From the NCBI RefSeq assembly GCF_011365745.1, contig NZ_JAAOBY010000008.1, positions 62,001 through 126,000 of the forward strand: a stretch of 64,000 nt of DNA. Reading direction: 5' to 3'. Below the pieces are notes generated by a model. That model was not told the origin of the DNA and made no database searches. It was given only the letters and a program-made list of their open reading frames with translations. Positions 45,967-55,712 of this stretch are shown here, piece by piece. Numbering within the stretch: position 1 is the first letter of the stretch; every line of letters starts with the position of its first letter. This stretch comes from Flavobacterium turcicum. GTDB taxonomy: Bacteria > Bacteroidota > Bacteroidia > Flavobacteriales > Flavobacteriaceae. Both the position numbers and the translations under genes were made by a program.

Positions 45967-46245
45967 ATGGCACGTTCATTAAAAAAAGGACCTTTCGTTC
46001 ATTATAAGTTAGATAAGAAAGTTCAGGAAAACATAGCAGGTGGAAACAAAGGAGTGGTTAAGACTTGGTCTAGAGCTTCTATGATTACTCCAGATTTTGT
46101 TGGTCAAACTATCGCAGTTCACAACGGTCGTCAATTTGTACCGGTATACGTAACTGAGAACATGGTAGGTCACAAATTAGGAGAATTTTCACCAACTAGA
46201 TCTTTTAGAGGTCATGCTGGAGCAAAAAATAAAGGTAAAAAATAA
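45967..46245 (+). CDS. rpsS: 30S ribosomal protein S19
   Basis: S19, 92 residues, contacts tRNA in the head of the 30S subunit. [17 protein letters not shown], the [17 protein letters not shown] segment and [14 protein letters not shown] are standard. Confidence 0.99.
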   Translation: MARSLKKGPFVHYKLDKKVQENIAGGNKGVVKTWSRASMITPDFVGQTIAVHNGRQFVPVYVTENMVGHKLGEFSPTRSFRGHAGAKNKGKK

Positions 46246-46251
46246 GAAGCA

Positions 46252-46665
46252 ATGGGAGTTCGTAAAAGAGAAACAGCAGATGCGAGAAAAGAGGCTAATA
46301 AGTCTATTGCTTTCGCAAAATTGAATAACTGCCCTACTTCACCTAGAAAAATGCGCTTAGTAGCGGACTTGGTAAGAGGTCAGAAGGTAGAAAGAGCACT
46401 TAACATTTTGAGATTTAGTTCTAAAGAAGCTTCAAGAAAATTAGAAAAATTATTATTATCTGCGATCAACAACTGGGAGCAAAAAAATAGTGAAGCTAGT
46501 TTAGAAGAAGCTGGATTATTTGTTAAGGAGATCCGTGTAGATGGTGGTATGATGTTGAAAAGACTTCGTCCAGCACCACAAGGAAGAGCACACAGAATAA
46601 GAAAACGTTCCAACCACGTAACAATCGTGTTAGGAGCTATCAATAACACACAAAGCAATTCTTAA
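46252..46665 (+). CDS. rplV: 50S ribosomal protein L22
   Basis: L22, 137 residues, lines the exit tunnel with its beta-hairpin ([20 protein letters not shown]). It is about 20 residues longer at the N-terminus than E. coli L22 ([18 protein letters not shown]), a difference common in this phylum. 6 bases after rpsS. Confidence 0.98.
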   Translation: MGVRKRETADARKEANKSIAFAKLNNCPTSPRKMRLVADLVRGQKVERALNILRFSSKEASRKLEKLLLSAINNWEQKNSEASLEEAGLFVKEIRVDGGMMLKRLRPAPQGRAHRIRKRSNHVTIVLGAINNTQSNS

Positions 46666-46670
46666 GCAGC

Positions 46671-47429
46671 ATGGGACAAAAGACAAATCCAATTGGAAAT
46701 AGACTTGGTATCATCAGAGGATGGGACTCAAACTGGTATGGTGGAAATGATTACGGTGATAAATTAGCCGAAGATCACAAAATCAGAAAGTATATCCATG
46801 CTCGTTTATCAAAAGCTAGTGTATCTAAAGTAATCATCGAGAGAACTTTGAAACTTGTAACCGTTACTATCACTACTGCTAGACCTGGTATAATTATCGG
46901 AAAAGGCGGACAAGAGGTAGACAAGTTGAAAGAAGAACTTAAGAAAGTTACTGACAAAGAGGTTCAAATCAATATTTTTGAAATCAAAAGACCTGAGCTT
47001 GACGCGTATCTAGTTGCTACAAGCATCTGTCGTCAAATCGAAAGCAGAATTTCTTACAGACGTGCAATTAAAATGGCTATTGCTGCTTCTATGCGTATGA
47101 ACGCTGAAGGTATCAAAGTTTTAATTTCTGGTCGTTTGAATGGTGCTGAGATGGCTCGTTCAGAAGGTTTCAAAGAAGGTAGAATTCCTCTATCAACTTT
47201 CAGAGCTGATATTGATTATGCTTTGGCAGAAGCTCATACTACTTATGGTAGAATGGGAATCAAAGTATGGATCATGAAAGGTGAAGTTTATGGAAAGAGA
47301 GATCTTTCTCCACTAGCCGGAATGGACAAAAAACAATCTGGTGCCGGTGGTAAAGGTGGTGATTCTCCAAGAGGAGATAGAAAGCCTTTCAACAAAGGTG
47401 GAAAGCCAGACGCTCGTAAACGAAAGTAA
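46671..47429 (+). CDS. rpsC: 30S ribosomal protein S3
   Basis: S3, 252 residues, forms part of the mRNA entry channel. The KH-type segment [18 protein letters not shown] is intact, and the C-terminal domain is followed by a Gly/Lys/Arg-rich tail (about residues 222-252), longer than in E. coli. Five bases after rplV. Confidence 0.99.
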   Translation: MGQKTNPIGNRLGIIRGWDSNWYGGNDYGDKLAEDHKIRKYIHARLSKASVSKVIIERTLKLVTVTITTARPGIIIGKGGQEVDKLKEELKKVTDKEVQINIFEIKRPELDAYLVATSICRQIESRISYRRAIKMAIAASMRMNAEGIKVLISGRLNGAEMARSEGFKEGRIPLSTFRADIDYALAEAHTTYGRMGIKVWIMKGEVYGKRDLSPLAGMDKKQSGAGGKGGDSPRGDRKPFNKGGKPDARKRK

Positions 47430-47447
47430 TTTTTAAAGTAAAGAAAA

Positions 47448-47873
47448 ATGTTACAGCCTAAAAGAACAAAGTACCGTAAGGTACAAAAGGGTAAAATGAA
47501 AGGGAATTCTCAAAGAGGGCACGAACTTTCAAATGGAATGTTTGGAATTAAATCTGTACATGAAGATGGAATGTTCTTAACCTCTCGTCAAATCGAGGCT
47601 GCGCGTATTGCTGCAACTCGTTACATGAAAAGAGAAGGACAATTATGGATTAAAATATTTCCAGACAAACCTATCACTAAGAAGCCTTTAGAGGTACGTA
47701 TGGGTAAAGGTAAAGGAGCAGTTGAGTATTGGGCTGCTGTTGTTAAACCCGGAAGAATTATGTTTGAAGTTGGAGGAGTACCTTTGTCAGTTGCAAAAGA
47801 GGCGTTACGTCTTGCGGCTCAAAAGCTTCCAGTAAAAACTAAGTTTGTCGTAGCTAGAGATTTCGAAGCATAA
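47448..47873 (+). CDS. rplP: 50S ribosomal protein L16
   Basis: L16, 141 residues, lies near the A site and helps place t[22 protein letters not shown] and the [19 protein letters not shown] segment, which in E. coli includes the arginine hydroxylated by RoxA, are typical. Confidence 0.99.
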   Translation: MLQPKRTKYRKVQKGKMKGNSQRGHELSNGMFGIKSVHEDGMFLTSRQIEAARIAATRYMKREGQLWIKIFPDKPITKKPLEVRMGKGKGAVEYWAAVVKPGRIMFEVGGVPLSVAKEALRLAAQKLPVKTKFVVARDFEA

Positions 47874-47884
47874 TCTATATTATT

Positions 47885-48070
47885 ATGAAACAATCAGAAA
47901 TAAAAAATCTTTCTGCAGCAGAGTTGCAAGAGAAGCTTAGCCAGACTAAGAAAACCTATGCTGATCTAAAAATGGCTCACGCTATTTCACCAATTGAGAA
48001 TCCACTTCAAATTAGAATTGTGAGAAGAACAGTTGCAAGATTAGCTACCGAACTTACTAAAAGACAATAA
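47885..48070 (+). CDS. rpmC: 50S ribosomal protein L29
   Basis: L29, 61 residues, a two-helix protein at the tunnel exit next to L23. KQSEIKNLSAAELQEKL and RIVRRTVARLATELTKR are typical. Small, but in the conserved position between rplP and rpsQ. Confidence 0.97.
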   Translation: MKQSEIKNLSAAELQEKLSQTKKTYADLKMAHAISPIENPLQIRIVRRTVARLATELTKRQ

Positions 48071-48087
48071 CTGTAGTCTGCTGAAAG

Positions 48088-48348
48088 ATGGAAGAAAAAA
48101 GAAATTTAAGAAAAGAGAGAATTGGTGTTGTAACTTCTGACAAAATGGACAAGTCTATTGTTGTTGCTGAAGTACGTAGAGTAAAACACCCATTATACGG
48201 TAAGTTCGTGTTGAAAACTAAAAAGTATCACGCACACGACGAAATGAACGACTGCAATGTTGGAGATACAGTAAGGATTAGTGAAACACGTCCTTTGAGT
48301 AAAACAAAATGTTGGAGGTTAGTTGAAATCTTAGAAAGAGCTAAATAA
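48088..48348 (+). CDS. rpsQ: 30S ribosomal protein S17
   Basis: S17, 86 residues, an OB-fold early assembly protein of the 16S 5' domain. [20 protein letters not shown] and [20 protein letters not shown] match the family. Two bases separate it from rplN. Confidence 0.98.
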   Translation: MEEKRNLRKERIGVVTSDKMDKSIVVAEVRRVKHPLYGKFVLKTKKYHAHDEMNDCNVGDTVRISETRPLSKTKCWRLVEILERAK

Positions 48349-48350
48349 TT

Positions 48351-48719
48351 ATGGTACAACAAGAATCAAGACTAAAAGTAGCAGATAACACTGGAGCAAA
48401 GGAAGTTTTAACTATCCGTGTTTTAGGAGGTACTAAAAGAAGATATGCCTCTGTTGGTGACAAAATTGTAGTTTCTATCAAAGATACTGCTCCTAACGGA
48501 AGCGTTAAAAAAGGAGCTGTTTCAACTGCAGTTGTTGTACGTACCAAAAAAGAAGTAAGAAGAGCCGATGGTTCATACATCAGATTTGATGATAACGCTT
48601 GCGTTTTATTAAATGCTGCTGGTGAAATGAGAGGTACTCGTGTTTTTGGTCCAGTAGCAAGAGAACTTCGTGAAAAACAATTCATGAAAATTGTATCATT
48701 AGCACCAGAAGTGCTTTAA
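48351..48719 (+). CDS. rplN: 50S ribosomal protein L14
   Basis: L14, 122 residues, forms an intersubunit bridge and is the docking site of Rsf[20 protein letters not shown] and the C-terminal [15 protein letters not shown] are standard. Confidence 0.99.
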   Translation: MVQQESRLKVADNTGAKEVLTIRVLGGTKRRYASVGDKIVVSIKDTAPNGSVKKGAVSTAVVVRTKKEVRRADGSYIRFDDNACVLLNAAGEMRGTRVFGPVARELREKQFMKIVSLAPEVL

Positions 48720-48730
48720 TTCGTTTTAAG

Positions 48731-49045
48731 ATGATAAAGCTAAAAATTAAATCAGGTGACATCGTAAGAGTAATTGCTGGAGATCACAAAGGTGCTGAAG
48801 GTAAAGTTTTACGTGTTGACCGCGAGAAAAACAAAGCAATTGTTGAAGGTGTAAATATGGTTTCTAAACATACGAAACCAAGTGCAAAAAGCCCTCAAGG
48901 TGGTATTGTAAAGAAAGAGGCTCCAATTCAAATCTCTAATATTTCTCTTATTGATCCTAAAACTAAGGAAACAACAAGAGTAGGTGTAAGAGTTGAAGGA
49001 GATAAGAAAGTAAGATTTTCAAAAAAATCTAATCAAGTACTATAG
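48731..49045 (+). CDS. rplX: 50S ribosomal protein L24
   Basis: L24, 104 residues, a KOW-domain assembly initiator near the exit tunnel. [20 protein letters not shown] is the KOW motif. Two bases before rplE. Confidence 0.98.
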   Translation: MIKLKIKSGDIVRVIAGDHKGAEGKVLRVDREKNKAIVEGVNMVSKHTKPSAKSPQGGIVKKEAPIQISNISLIDPKTKETTRVGVRVEGDKKVRFSKKSNQVL

Positions 49046-49047
49046 TA

Positions 49048-49599
49048 ATGGCGTATATACCTAGACTAAAAGAAGAATATAAGAGCAGAGTAATTGCTGC
49101 TCTTAAAGAGGAATTCGGATACGTAAACGTAATGCAGGTTCCAAAATTGGACAAAATCGTTTTAAGTAAAGGAGTTGGTGCAGCTGTATCTGATAAAAAA
49201 CTTATCGACTATGCAGTTGAAGAGTTAACAAAGATCACTGGACAGAAAGCAGTTTCTACAATTTCAAAGAAAGACGTTGCGTCATTTAAATTGAGAAAAG
49301 GAATGCCAATTGGAGCAAAAGTAACTTTGCGTGGTGAAAGAATGTATGAGTTTTTAGATAGACTTATCACTTCAGCTTTACCACGAGTAAGAGACTTTAG
49401 CGGAATTAAAGCTACTGGTTTTGATGGAAGAGGTAATTATAACCTTGGAGTTTTAGAGCAAATCATTTTCCCTGAAATTGATATTGACAAAGTTAACAAG
49501 ATTTCAGGAATGGATATCACTTTTGTAACTACTGCTAAAACAGATAAAGAAGCAAAGTCTCTATTAACAGAATTAGGATTACCTTTTAAAAAGAATTAA
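49048..49599 (+). CDS. rplE: 50S ribosomal protein L5
   Basis: L5, 183 residues, binds 5S rRNA and forms the central protuberance. [41 protein letters not shown] and [19 protein letters not shown] are standard. In E. coli the S8 repressor site of the spc operon is near the rplE start; no comparable structure was noticed here, but one is seen further down before rpsH. Confidence 0.98.
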   Translation: MAYIPRLKEEYKSRVIAALKEEFGYVNVMQVPKLDKIVLSKGVGAAVSDKKLIDYAVEELTKITGQKAVSTISKKDVASFKLRKGMPIGAKVTLRGERMYEFLDRLITSALPRVRDFSGIKATGFDGRGNYNLGVLEQIIFPEIDIDKVNKISGMDITFVTTAKTDKEAKSLLTELGLPFKKN

Positions 49600-49602
49600 G
49601 AC

Positions 49603-49872
49603 ATGGCTAAAGAATCAATGAAAGCCCGTGAGGTGAAGAGAGAAAAAACAGTAGCAAAGTATGCTGAGAAAAGAAAAGCTTTGTTAGAAGCTGGAGATTT
49701 CGTAGGTTTGCAAAAGTTACCAAAAAACGCTTCCCCAGTTCGTTTGCACAATCGTTGTAAATTAACAGGTAGACCAAGAGGATATATGCGTCAATTCGGT
49801 ATTTCACGTGTTACTTTCCGTGAGATGGCAAACAACGGATTGATTCCAGGTGTTAAAAAAGCATCTTGGTAA
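49603..49872 (+). CDS. rpsN: 30S ribosomal protein S14 (zinc-independent form)
   Basis: S14, 89 residues, in the 30S head. The [20 protein letters not shown] segment has a single Cys, so this is the zinc-independent (C-minus) form of S14. Three bases after rplE; a 124-base structured gap follows. Confidence 0.98.
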   Translation: MAKESMKAREVKREKTVAKYAEKRKALLEAGDFVGLQKLPKNASPVRLHNRCKLTGRPRGYMRQFGISRVTFREMANNGLIPGVKKASW

Positions 49873-49873
49873 T

Positions 49874-49978
49874 ACGCAAGAGATTGCGTTCTGATACAGA
49901 CTTGACTTTGTGTTAAGTCTGTATTATTGATATTTATAAATTGGTTTAAGGTTCAATAAATAGTTTATTGAAAACCAA
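49874..49978 (+). promoter_or_regulatory. Three-hairpin non-coding region between rpsN and rpsH
   Basis: Three stems tile the 124-base gap. Stem 1: ACGCAA/TTGCGT (49874-49879, 49884-49889) with a GAGA tetraloop. Stem 2: ATACAGACTT/AAGTCTGTAT (49894-49903, 49915-49924), 10 bp. Stem 3: TTGGTTT + TCAATAAA pairing with TTTATTGA + AAACCAA (49941-49978), 15 bp with a 5-base bulge and a TAG loop. The last ends 18 bases before the rpsH ATG. A leader-like control site for S8 is a reasonable guess. Confidence 0.55.
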
Positions 49979-49996
49979 GACCGCAAATTAATACAT

Positions 49997-50395
49997 ATGT
50001 ATACAGATCCGATTGCTGATTATTTGACAAGAGTTCGTAATGCTGTGGCTGCAAACCACAAAGTTGTAGAAATTCCTGCATCTAATCTAAAAAAAGAAAT
50101 AACTAAGATCCTTTTCGATCAAGGTTACATCTTGAGTTACAAATTTGAAGACAACGCTGTTCAGGGGTCTATCAAAATTGCTTTGAAGTATGATAAAGAT
50201 ACTAAGGAGTCAGTAATTAAAGATATCCAGAGAATTAGTAAACCAGGTTTACGTAAATACTCAAGTTCTGCTAATATCCCAAGAATCCTTAATGGATTAG
50301 GAATTGCAATTGTTTCAACTTCAAAAGGGTTGATGACAGGTAAGCAAGCGAAGCAGTTAAATGTGGGTGGTGAAGTAATTTGTTACGTATACTAA
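49997..50395 (+). CDS. rpsH: 30S ribosomal protein S8
   Basis: S8, 132 residues, binds 16S helix 21 and is the known feedback repressor of the spc operon in E. coli. [16 protein letters not shown] and the C-terminal [21 protein letters not shown] are standard. It is preceded by the longest and most structured gap within the run from rplC to rplQ. Confidence 0.99.
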   Translation: MYTDPIADYLTRVRNAVAANHKVVEIPASNLKKEITKILFDQGYILSYKFEDNAVQGSIKIALKYDKDTKESVIKDIQRISKPGLRKYSSSANIPRILNGLGIAIVSTSKGLMTGKQAKQLNVGGEVICYVY

Positions 50396-50413
50396 TTTAA
50401 AGACTATAATAAG

Positions 50414-50956
50414 ATGTCAAGAATAGGTAAAAATCCAATTGTAGTTCCTGCTGGTGTAACTGTTGAAGTTGCTAATGGCATTATTACAGTTAAAGGAAAA
50501 AATGGTCAACTAACTCAGGAGTTTTCGGACGTTACTGTTACGGTTGAAGATGGTACGGTTCAAGTGAGCAGATCATCTGATCACAAAGATCAAAGAGCAA
50601 AGCACGGTTTATACAGATCATTAATCAACAATATGATTGTTGGTGTTACTGATGGTTTTACTAAATCATTAGAATTGGTTGGAGTAGGTTACAGAGCTTC
50701 TAACCAAGGACAAAAATTAGATTTAGCATTAGGTTTTTCGCACAATATTATTTTAGAGATTGCTCCAGAGGTAACTTTAGAAACTATATCTGAAAAAGGT
50801 AAAAACCCAATTGTTAAGTTAACATCATTTGACAAACAACTTTTAGGTCAAGTAGCTGCGAAAATCAGAGGTTTCCGTAAGCCAGAGCCATATAAAGGAA
50901 AAGGTGTTAAATTTGTGGGTGAAGTATTAAGAAGAAAAGCAGGTAAATCAGCTTAA
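50414..50956 (+). CDS. rplF: 50S ribosomal protein L6
   Basis: L6, 180 residues, two related domains near the factor-binding site. [18 protein letters not shown] and the C-terminal [14 protein letters not shown] are standard. 18 bases after rpsH. Confidence 0.99.
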   Translation: MSRIGKNPIVVPAGVTVEVANGIITVKGKNGQLTQEFSDVTVTVEDGTVQVSRSSDHKDQRAKHGLYRSLINNMIVGVTDGFTKSLELVGVGYRASNQGQKLDLALGFSHNIILEIAPEVTLETISEKGKNPIVKLTSFDKQLLGQVAAKIRGFRKPEPYKGKGVKFVGEVLRRKAGKSA

Positions 50957-50967
50957 AAAATAAGATT

Positions 50968-51318
50968 ATGTCATTAACAAAACCTGAAAGAAGACAACGT
51001 ATTAGATTCAGAATTAGAAAGACAATTAGTGGTACTGCTACTAATCCAAGACTATCTGTTTTTAGAAGTAACAAAGAAATTTACGCTCAATTAATTGATG
51101 ATGTGAATGGAGTTACTTTATTGGCAGCTTCTTCAAGAGAAAAAGAAATAGGTAACGGTACGAACATTGAAGTGGCTACTGCAGTTGGAAAACTAGTTGC
51201 AGAAAAAGCTTTAAAGGCTGGTATAGAAGTAGTAACTTTCGATAGAGGAGGATACTTGTACCACGGTCGTATTAAATCATTAGCAGAAGGCGCAAGAGCG
51301 GCTGGACTTAAATTCTAA
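50968..51318 (+). CDS. rplR: 50S ribosomal protein L18
   Basis: L18, 116 residues, a 5S rRNA-binding protein of the central protuberance. [17 protein letters not shown] and [19 protein letters not shown] are standard. 11 bases after rplF. Confidence 0.99.
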   Translation: MSLTKPERRQRIRFRIRKTISGTATNPRLSVFRSNKEIYAQLIDDVNGVTLLAASSREKEIGNGTNIEVATAVGKLVAEKALKAGIEVVTFDRGGYLYHGRIKSLAEGARAAGLKF

Positions 51319-51324
51319 TATAGT

Positions 51325-51852
51325 ATGTCTAATAGTAAATACAAGAATGTAGAGTTAGTAAAACCAACTGGTCTTGAATTAAAAGATCGTTTGGTAAGTG
51401 TAAATCGTGTTACTAAAGTTACAAAAGGTGGTAGAGCATTTGGTTTTTCTGCGATTGTAGTTGTAGGTGATGAAAACGGAGTAGTTGGACACGGATTAGG
51501 AAAATCTAAAGATGTTTCTGAAGCAATTGCGAAAGCAGTAGAAGATGCAAAGAAAAACTTAGTGAAAATTCCTTTGAACGGTCAATCTGTTCCTCACGAA
51601 CAAAAAGGTAAATTTGGTGGTGCACGTGTATTTTTAATTCCTGCCTCTCATGGTACTGGAGTTATTGCTGGTGGAGCTGTTCGTTCAGTTTTAGAGTCAG
51701 TAGGTATTCATGATGTATTATCAAAATCTCAAGGATCTTCAAATCCTCACAACGTAGTTAAGGCGACTTTTGATGCTTTATTACAAATGAGAAGTGCTTA
51801 CACTGTTGCAAAACAAAGAGGCGTTTCTTTAGAAAAAGTTTTTAAAGGTTAA
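51325..51852 (+). CDS. rpsE: 30S ribosomal protein S5
   Basis: S5, 175 residues, at the mRNA entry and involved in decoding accuracy. The dsRNA-binding segment [19 protein letters not shown] and the [16 protein letters not shown] loop are intact. 6 bases after rplR. Confidence 0.99.
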   Translation: MSNSKYKNVELVKPTGLELKDRLVSVNRVTKVTKGGRAFGFSAIVVVGDENGVVGHGLGKSKDVSEAIAKAVEDAKKNLVKIPLNGQSVPHEQKGKFGGARVFLIPASHGTGVIAGGAVRSVLESVGIHDVLSKSQGSSNPHNVVKATFDALLQMRSAYTVAKQRGVSLEKVFKG

Positions 51853-51864
51853 TTCAAGGAAATT

Positions 51865-52047
51865 ATGGCTAAATTATTAGTAAAACAAGTTAGAAGCAAA
51901 ATCAACTGTCCGCTTTCTCAAAAAAGAGGATTAGAAGCTTTAGGTCTACGTAAGATGGGACAAGTTGTAGAGCATGATTCAAACCCTACAATCCTTGGGA
52001 TGATAAATAAAGTTAAACACTTAGTTTCTGTTGAAGAAACTAAATAA
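51865..52047 (+). CDS. rpmD: 50S ribosomal protein L30
   Basis: L30, 60 residues. [20 protein letters not shown] and [17 protein letters not shown] match the short bacterial form. Small but in the conserved position between rpsE and rplO. Confidence 0.97.
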   Translation: MAKLLVKQVRSKINCPLSQKRGLEALGLRKMGQVVEHDSNPTILGMINKVKHLVSVEETK

Positions 52048-52058
52048 CAAATACTGTT

Positions 52059-52511
52059 ATGAATTTAAGTAACTTACAACCTGCTGAAGGTTCTACACAT
52101 AATCAAAATAAGAGATTAGGTAGAGGAGAAGGTTCTGGAAAAGGTGGTACTTCTGCAAGAGGTCACAAAGGAGCAAAATCTCGTTCTGGTTATTCTAAAA
52201 AGATTGGTTTTGAAGGAGGGCAAATGCCACTTCAAAGACGTGTACCTAAGTTTGGTTTTACAAACATCAATCGTAAGAACTACGAAGGTGTAAATCTTGA
52301 TACACTACAACTTTTAGTTGATAATGGTGTTATTACAGATACTGTTGATATGACAGTTTACGTTGCTAACCGTTTGGCTACTAAAAATGAAATCGTTAAG
52401 ATTTTAGGTAGAGGTGAATTGAAAGCAAAATTAAAAGTAACCGCTCACAAATTTACTGCTACTGCAAAAGCTGCTATTGAAGCTGCTGGTGGAGAAGCTG
52501 TAACAATGTAA
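52059..52511 (+). CDS. rplO: 50S ribosomal protein L15
   Basis: L15, 150 residues, a late-assembly protein. The Gly/Lys/Arg-rich N-terminal extension (KRLGRGEGSGKGGTSARGHK) and the FEGGQMPLQRRVPKFGF segment are standard. 13 bases before secY. Confidence 0.99.
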   Translation: MNLSNLQPAEGSTHNQNKRLGRGEGSGKGGTSARGHKGAKSRSGYSKKIGFEGGQMPLQRRVPKFGFTNINRKNYEGVNLDTLQLLVDNGVITDTVDMTVYVANRLATKNEIVKILGRGELKAKLKVTAHKFTATAKAAIEAAGGEAVTM

Positions 52512-52524
52512 TTTTTCAATTAGT

Positions 52525-53871
52525 ATGAAGAAATTTATTGAATCAATAAGTAATGTTTGGAAGATTGAAGAACTAAAGAATAGAATCTTGATGACAATCG
52601 GATTACTCTTAGTTTATCGTTTTGGAGCACAAGTTACCCTACCAGGTATTGATGCTTCAGAGTTAGCTAATTTAGCTGGGCAAACTAAAGAAGGAATTGG
52701 TTCAATTCTTGATATGTTTACAGGAGGCGCATTTTCCCAAGCATCAGTTTTTGCTTTGGGAATTATGCCTTATATTTCTGCATCTATTGTGGTTCAGTTG
52801 ATGGGAATTGCTATTCCTTATTTACAAAAACTTCAAAGTGATGGAGAGAGCGGTAGAAAAAAGATCAATCAAATCACACGTTGGTTAACTATTGGTATTA
52901 CGCTTGTTCAAGGTCCTACTTACATTTATAATTTGTATAGAACTTTGCCAGCTAAAGCCTTCTTATTAGGGTTCAACTCTTTTGAATTTTTATTCTCTTC
53001 AGTTGTAATTTTAGTTACAGGTACCATTTTTGCAATGTGGTTAGGAGAAAAAATTACTGATAAAGGTATTGGTAACGGAATCTCTCTATTGATTATGGTT
53101 GGTATTTTGGCTCGTTTGCCACAGGCATTCATTCAAGAGTTTACTACAAGGGTAACCAATAATAATGGTGGTCCAATGCTTTTAGTAATCGAAATTATTG
53201 TTTGGTTGTTAGTTATCATATCATGTGTCCTTTTAGTTATGGCTGTGAGAAAGATCCCTGTTCAGTACGCTCGTCGTACAACTTCTGGTGATTTTGAACA
53301 GGACATGCTTAACGGAAATAGACAATGGATTCCATTGAAGCTTAATGCATCTGGTGTAATGCCAATTATATTTGCACAAGCTATTATGTTTATTCCTGCT
53401 GCACTTGCAGGTTTGTCTAAATCTGATGCCTCACAATCTATTGTTGGTGCTTTTAGTAACATGTTTGGATTTTGGTATAATTTAGTTTTTGCAACATTGA
53501 TTATTGTATTCACTTTCTTTTATACTGCCATTACGGTTCCTACAAACAAGATGTCAGATGATTTGAAGCGTAGCGGTGGTTTTATTCCAGGTGTTAGACC
53601 AGGTGTTGAAACTTCTGATTACCTAGACAAGGTGATGTCCTTAATAACTTTTCCAGGTTCTTTATTTCTTGCCTTAATCGCTGTGTTCCCGGCAATTGTT
53701 GTAAGTGTTATGGATGTTCAGCAATCTTGGGCAATGTTTTTTGGAGGTACTTCATTAATAATTATGGTTGGAGTAGCTATTGACACAATGCAGCAAATCA
53801 ATTCATATTTGTTGAATAAGCATTATGATGGTTTAATGAAAAGTGGTAAAAATAGAAAAGCGGTAGCTTAA
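52525..53871 (+). CDS. secY: Preprotein translocase subunit SecY
   Basis: SecY, 448 residues, the ten-helix channel of the Sec translocon in the inner membrane. Hydrophobic segments are evenly spread, and conserved loops include [29 protein letters not shown] and KIPVQYARR. Normal length and position after rplO. Exports the signal-peptide proteins encoded elsewhere in the window. Confidence 0.99.
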   Translation: MKKFIESISNVWKIEELKNRILMTIGLLLVYRFGAQVTLPGIDASELANLAGQTKEGIGSILDMFTGGAFSQASVFALGIMPYISASIVVQLMGIAIPYLQKLQSDGESGRKKINQITRWLTIGITLVQGPTYIYNLYRTLPAKAFLLGFNSFEFLFSSVVILVTGTIFAMWLGEKITDKGIGNGISLLIMVGILARLPQAFIQEFTTRVTNNNGGPMLLVIEIIVWLLVIISCVLLVMAVRKIPVQYARRTTSGDFEQDMLNGNRQWIPLKLNASGVMPIIFAQAIMFIPAALAGLSKSDASQSIVGAFSNMFGFWYNLVFATLIIVFTFFYTAITVPTNKMSDDLKRSGGFIPGVRPGVETSDYLDKVMSLITFPGSLFLALIAVFPAIVVSVMDVQQSWAMFFGGTSLIIMVGVAIDTMQQINSYLLNKHYDGLMKSGKNRKAVA

Positions 53872-53875
53872 TCTT

Positions 53876-54091
53876 ATGGCAAAACAATCAGCAATAGAAC
53901 AAGACGGATCAATCATCGAAGCATTATCTAATGCGATGTTCCGTGTAGAATTAGAGAATGGGCATATTGTAATTGCGCACATTTCAGGAAAAATGCGAAT
54001 GCATTATATTAAATTGCTTCCGGGTGATAAAGTAAAACTAGAAATGAGCCCTTATGATTTGTCTAAAGCAAGAATTACTTATAGATATTAA
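53876..54091 (+). CDS. infA: Translation initiation factor IF-1
   Basis: IF-1, 71 residues, an OB-fold protein that binds the 30S A site during initiation. [38 protein letters not shown] and [15 protein letters not shown] are standard. Four bases after secY. Confidence 0.98.
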   Translation: MAKQSAIEQDGSIIEALSNAMFRVELENGHIVIAHISGKMRMHYIKLLPGDKVKLEMSPYDLSKARITYRY

Positions 54092-54103
54092 AGGATATTC
54101 AAA

Positions 54104-54220
54104 ATGAAAGTTAGAGCTTCAGTAAAAAAGAGAAGTCCCGAGTGCAAAATTGTGCGAAGAAAAGGGAGATTGTACGTAATAAACAAAAAGAATCCTAGAT
54201 TTAAACAAAGACAAGGATAA
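54104..54220 (+). CDS. rpmJ: 50S ribosomal protein L36 (zinc ligands lost)
   Basis: A 38-residue gene in the gap between infA and rpsM. The protein begins [20 protein letters not shown] and ends NPRFKQRQG, clearly L36. Zinc-type L36 has Cys at about 11, 14 and 27 and His at 33. Here only Cys14 remains; the others are Ser, Asn/Lys-type residues and Phe, so the zinc ribbon is lost. This appears normal for Flavobacteria. 12 bases after infA, 2 before rpsM. Confidence 0.97.
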   Translation: MKVRASVKKRSPECKIVRRKGRLYVINKKNPRFKQRQG

Positions 54221-54222
54221 TT

Positions 54223-54597
54223 ATGGCAAGAATAGCAGGGGTAGATATCCCAAAAAATAAGAGAGGTGTTATTGCACTAACCTACATCTTCGGATTAGGT
54301 AGAAGTAGAGCTGTTGAGATTTTAGATAAAGCTCAAGTAAGCCAAGATAAAAAAGTTCAAGATTGGAATGATGACGAGATCGGAGCAATTCGTGAAGCGG
54401 TATCAGCTTTTAAGATTGAAGGAGAATTACGTTCTGAGGTTTCTTTAAACATCAAACGTTTAATGGATATTGGATGTTACAGAGGTATTCGTCATAGAAC
54501 TGGTCTTCCGTTAAGAGGACAAAGAACTAAAAACAACTCTAGAACAAGAAAAGGTAAAAGAAAAACTGTTGCTAACAAGAAAAAAGCAACTAAATAA
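54223..54597 (+). CDS. rpsM: 30S ribosomal protein S13
   Basis: S13, 124 residues, in the 30S head with intersubunit bridges and a tail near the P-site t[23 protein letters not shown] and [20 protein letters not shown] are standard. Starts 2 bases after rpmJ. Confidence 0.99.
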   Translation: MARIAGVDIPKNKRGVIALTYIFGLGRSRAVEILDKAQVSQDKKVQDWNDDEIGAIREAVSAFKIEGELRSEVSLNIKRLMDIGCYRGIRHRTGLPLRGQRTKNNSRTRKGKRKTVANKKKATK

Positions 54598-54605
54598 TAA
54601 GTAAT

Positions 54606-54989
54606 ATGGCTAAAGCAACTGCAAAAAAACGTAAAGTTATCGTTGAATCAACGGGAGAAGCTCATATTTCTGCTACCTTCAATAACATCATCATTTCTTT
54701 GACTAATAAAAAAGGTGAAGTTATTTCTTGGTCATCAGCTGGTAAAATGGGCTTTAGAGGTTCTAAAAAGAACACTCCATACGCAGCTCAAATGGCAGCA
54801 GAAGACTGTAGTAAAGTAGCTCTTGAAGCTGGACTTAAAAAAGTGAAAGTATATGTTAAAGGACCAGGAAACGGACGTGAGTCTGCTATCCGTTCTTTGC
54901 ACAATGGTGGAATTGAAGTGACTGAAATCATTGATGTTACTCCAATGCCTCACAACGGATGTCGTCCTCCAAAAAGACGTAGAGTATAA
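54606..54989 (+). CDS. rpsK: 30S ribosomal protein S11
   Basis: S11, 127 residues, lies in the platform near the E-site m[22 protein letters not shown] and the C-terminal [17 protein letters not shown] are standard. A 96-base gap with a hairpin follows. Confidence 0.99.
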   Translation: MAKATAKKRKVIVESTGEAHISATFNNIIISLTNKKGEVISWSSAGKMGFRGSKKNTPYAAQMAAEDCSKVALEAGLKKVKVYVKGPGNGRESAIRSLHNGGIEVTEIIDVTPMPHNGCRPPKRRRV

Positions 54990-55019
54990 TACTCAAAACT
55001 AAAGTAAATAGTATAACCT

Positions 55020-55072
55020 AGATTGAATATAAGATTATCGAAGGATCAGACCTGAATTCATAATCTCAATCT
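55020..55072 (+). promoter_or_regulatory. Hairpin in the rpsK-rpsD gap
   Basis: AGATTAT (55032-55038) pairs with ATAATCT (55060-55066), and outer AGATT (55020-55024) pairs with AATCT (55068-55072); inner GAA/TTC and TCA/TGA pairs are possible. The structure ends 13 bases before the rpsD ATG. S4 is a known translational repressor in E. coli and Bacillus, so a control role is plausible. Confidence 0.45.
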
Positions 55073-55085
55073 TAAACAATTTAAA

Positions 55086-55691
55086 ATGGCAAGATATACT
55101 GGTCCTAGCACAAGAATCGCTCGTAAATTTGGCGAGGCAATTTTCGGAGACGATAAAGCTTTCGAAAAAAGAAATTATCCACCTGGACAACACGGGATGG
55201 CTAAAAAAAGAGGTAAAAAATCTGAATATGCTGTTCAATTAATGGAAAAGCAAAAAGCTAAATATTCTTATGGAATTTTAGAAAAACAATTCAGAAATTT
55301 ATTCGAAAAAGCGTCAGCTACTAAAGGTGTTACTGGTGAAGTTCTTTTACAATTGTGTGAGTCTAGATTAGACAACGTTGTATACAGAATGGGTATCGCT
55401 CCATCTAGAAGAGGTGCTCGTCAAATCGTTTCTCACCGTCACATCACGGTGAATGGTGAAAATGTAAATATTCCTTCTTACCACTTGAAACCAGGTGACG
55501 TAGTTGGTGTTCGTGAAAAATCTAAATCTATAGAGGCTATCGAACGTTCTTTATCTAATTCAAGTCATGTTTATGAGTGGATTACTTGGAACAATGAAAC
55601 TAAATCTGGAACTTTTGTTACTGTACCAGCTAGACTTCAAATTCCAGAAAACATTAAAGAACAATTAATCGTAGAGTTGTACAACAAATAA
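55086..55691 (+). CDS. rpsD: 30S ribosomal protein S4
   Basis: S4, 201 residues, starts assembly of the 16S 5' domain and regulates its own operon in model bacteria. [20 protein letters not shown] is the usual Bacteroidetes start, and the S4 RNA-binding domain [20 protein letters not shown] is intact. The zinc-binding Cys of some S4 proteins are absent. A structured 96-base gap precedes it. Confidence 0.99.
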   Translation: MARYTGPSTRIARKFGEAIFGDDKAFEKRNYPPGQHGMAKKRGKKSEYAVQLMEKQKAKYSYGILEKQFRNLFEKASATKGVTGEVLLQLCESRLDNVVYRMGIAPSRRGARQIVSHRHITVNGENVNIPSYHLKPGDVVGVREKSKSIEAIERSLSNSSHVYEWITWNNETKSGTFVTVPARLQIPENIKEQLIVELYNK

Positions 55692-55712
55692 TAATTGACT
55701 TAGTCGAAATTT

